Origin: Burkholderiales bacterium
Lineage (GTDB): Bacteria > Pseudomonadota > Gammaproteobacteria > Burkholderiales > Casimicrobiaceae
Assembly (NCBI GenBank): GCA_025935435.1
Contig: JAICVH010000131.1
Coordinates: forward strand, 1 to 6,781
DNA: 6,781 bases
Direction: 5' to 3'
Part shown: positions 6,282 to 6,781 of the stretch, piece by piece
How the letters are laid out: each line of letters starts with the position of its first letter
Position numbering within the stretch: the stretch's first letter is position 1
Notes under the pieces: generated by a model
Told to the model about the DNA's origin: nothing
Databases searched by the model: none
What the model saw: the letters and a program-made list of their open reading frames with translations, nothing else
Program-made: the position numbers and the translations under genes

Positions 6282-6604
6282 TGAAGAACCAGTTGGCCGG
6301 CCTGATGAAGCAAGCGCAGCAGATGCAGGAGAACATGCAGCGCGCACAGGAGGAGCTCGCACGCACGGAGGTCGAAGGGCAAGCCGGCGCCGGTCTCGTG
6401 AAGGTGGTGATGACCTGCCGCCACGACGTGAAACGCGTCGCGATCGACCCGTCGCTGCTCGGTGAGGACAAGGACATGCTCGAGGACCTCGTCGCAGCCG
6501 CTTTCAACGACGGCGTGCGCCGTGCCGAAACCATGACCCAGGAAAAGATGGGCGGCCTCACGGCCGGCATGCCGTTGCCGCCGGGATTCAAGCTGCCATT
6601 CTGA
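6278..6604 (+). CDS. ybaB: YbaB/EbfC family nucleoid-associated protein
   Basis: Small DNA-binding protein of 108 residues, typical for the family (about 100-110). Family members form dimers and bind DNA with little or loose sequence preference, affecting nucleoid organisation and gene expression. Visible signatures are the Gln/Met-rich N-terminal helix LMKQAQQMQENMQ (about 9-21), the central GAGLVKVVM strand, IDPSLL followed by MLEDLVAAAFNDG, and the invariant-type C-terminus MPLPPGFKLPF. These align throughout with E. coli YbaB. The first ATG overlaps the dnaX stop as ATGA, indicating translational coupling; a second ATG follows immediately. Placement between dnaX and recR is the classic conserved order and suggests a link to replication or repair. 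Confidence 0.95.
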   Translation: MMKNQLAGLMKQAQQMQENMQRAQEELARTEVEGQAGAGLVKVVMTCRHDVKRVAIDPSLLGEDKDMLEDLVAAAFNDGVRRAETMTQEKMGGLTAGMPLPPGFKLPF

Positions 6605-6614
6605 CGCACGGTCG

Positions 6615-6781
6615 ATGAACGCGCGCGACACCGGCCTGCGCAGCGGCGTCCGCGAACCGCTTTCGACGCTCGACGAGCTGGCGGCCGCACTGCGCTGCCT
6701 GCCCGGCGTGGGACCGAAGGCCGCACAGCGCATGGCATTACACCTGCTGCAGCACGACCGCGACGGCGCGCAACGGCTGGC
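6615..6781 (+). CDS. recR: Recombination protein RecR, N-terminal part (3' end outside window)
   Basis: The first 55 codons of RecR, which with RecO and RecF helps RecA load onto gapped single-stranded DNA. The helix-hairpin-helix DNA-binding segment LRCLPGVGPKAAQRMALHLL is at residues 26-45 and matches known RecR proteins. The zinc-finger and Toprim domains lie beyond the window. The ATG is 10 bases after the ybaB stop with no clear Shine-Dalgarno, so it may rely on coupling. The start gives about 10 residues (NARDTGLRSG) more than E. coli RecR before the conserved region; no better internal start is seen. It is the third gene of the dnaX-ybaB-recR cluster. Confidence 0.94.
   Translation, partial: MNARDTGLRSGVREPLSTLDELAAALRCLPGVGPKAAQRMALHLLQHDRDGAQRL

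Overview
The window is GC-rich, densely coding chromosome, and its gene content and protein sequences suggest a betaproteobacterium of the Burkholderiales type. The evidence is the SerRS C-terminus with its SSCSNCEAFQARRMQ-type segment, the order 4.5S RNA - dnaX - ybaB - recR, and an MltF-type lipoprotein transglycosylase. The exact genus cannot be read from the sequence. No phage, integrase, transposase, CRISPR array or toxin-antitoxin gene was found.

Layout. (1) 1-480, plus: 3' end of serS, cut by the window edge. (2) 481-4004, minus: a compact three-gene run, read right to left. It encodes a lipoprotein lytic transglycosylase (mltF), an exported creatininase-family protein, and an exported YVTN/YncE-like beta-propeller. 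The gaps are 24 and about 41 bp, so they are probably one operon. A good sigma-70 promoter lies at 4151-4178. The operon's last stop codon abuts the serS stop, forming TGATCA. (3) 4005-4550: a 546-bp region without a protein gene, but full of signals. It holds the operon promoter, a GC-rich palindrome cluster, an oppositely directed TATAAT, the 4.5S SRP RNA (ffs, about 4292-4390), a 73-bp imperfect palindrome that looks like a REP/MITE-type element, and a structured leader before dnaX. (4) 4551-6781, plus: dnaX, ybaB (overlapping dnaX by 4 bp) and the first 55 codons of recR, a widely conserved replication/repair cluster.

How they work together. The plus-strand block is housekeeping: serine tRNA charging, the signal recognition particle RNA for membrane targeting, the DNA polymerase III clamp-loader subunit, the nucleoid-associated YbaB, and RecR for recombinational repair. 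The minus-strand block encodes three proteins that all carry export signals, so it is an envelope/periplasm operon. Only the transglycosylase has a firm function. The two accessory proteins are recognised by family, but their substrates are unknown.

The most unusual points are the exported creatininase-family protein with altered metal-ligand positions paired with a beta-propeller, and the palindromic element inserted between ffs and dnaX. No clearly new large system is visible.
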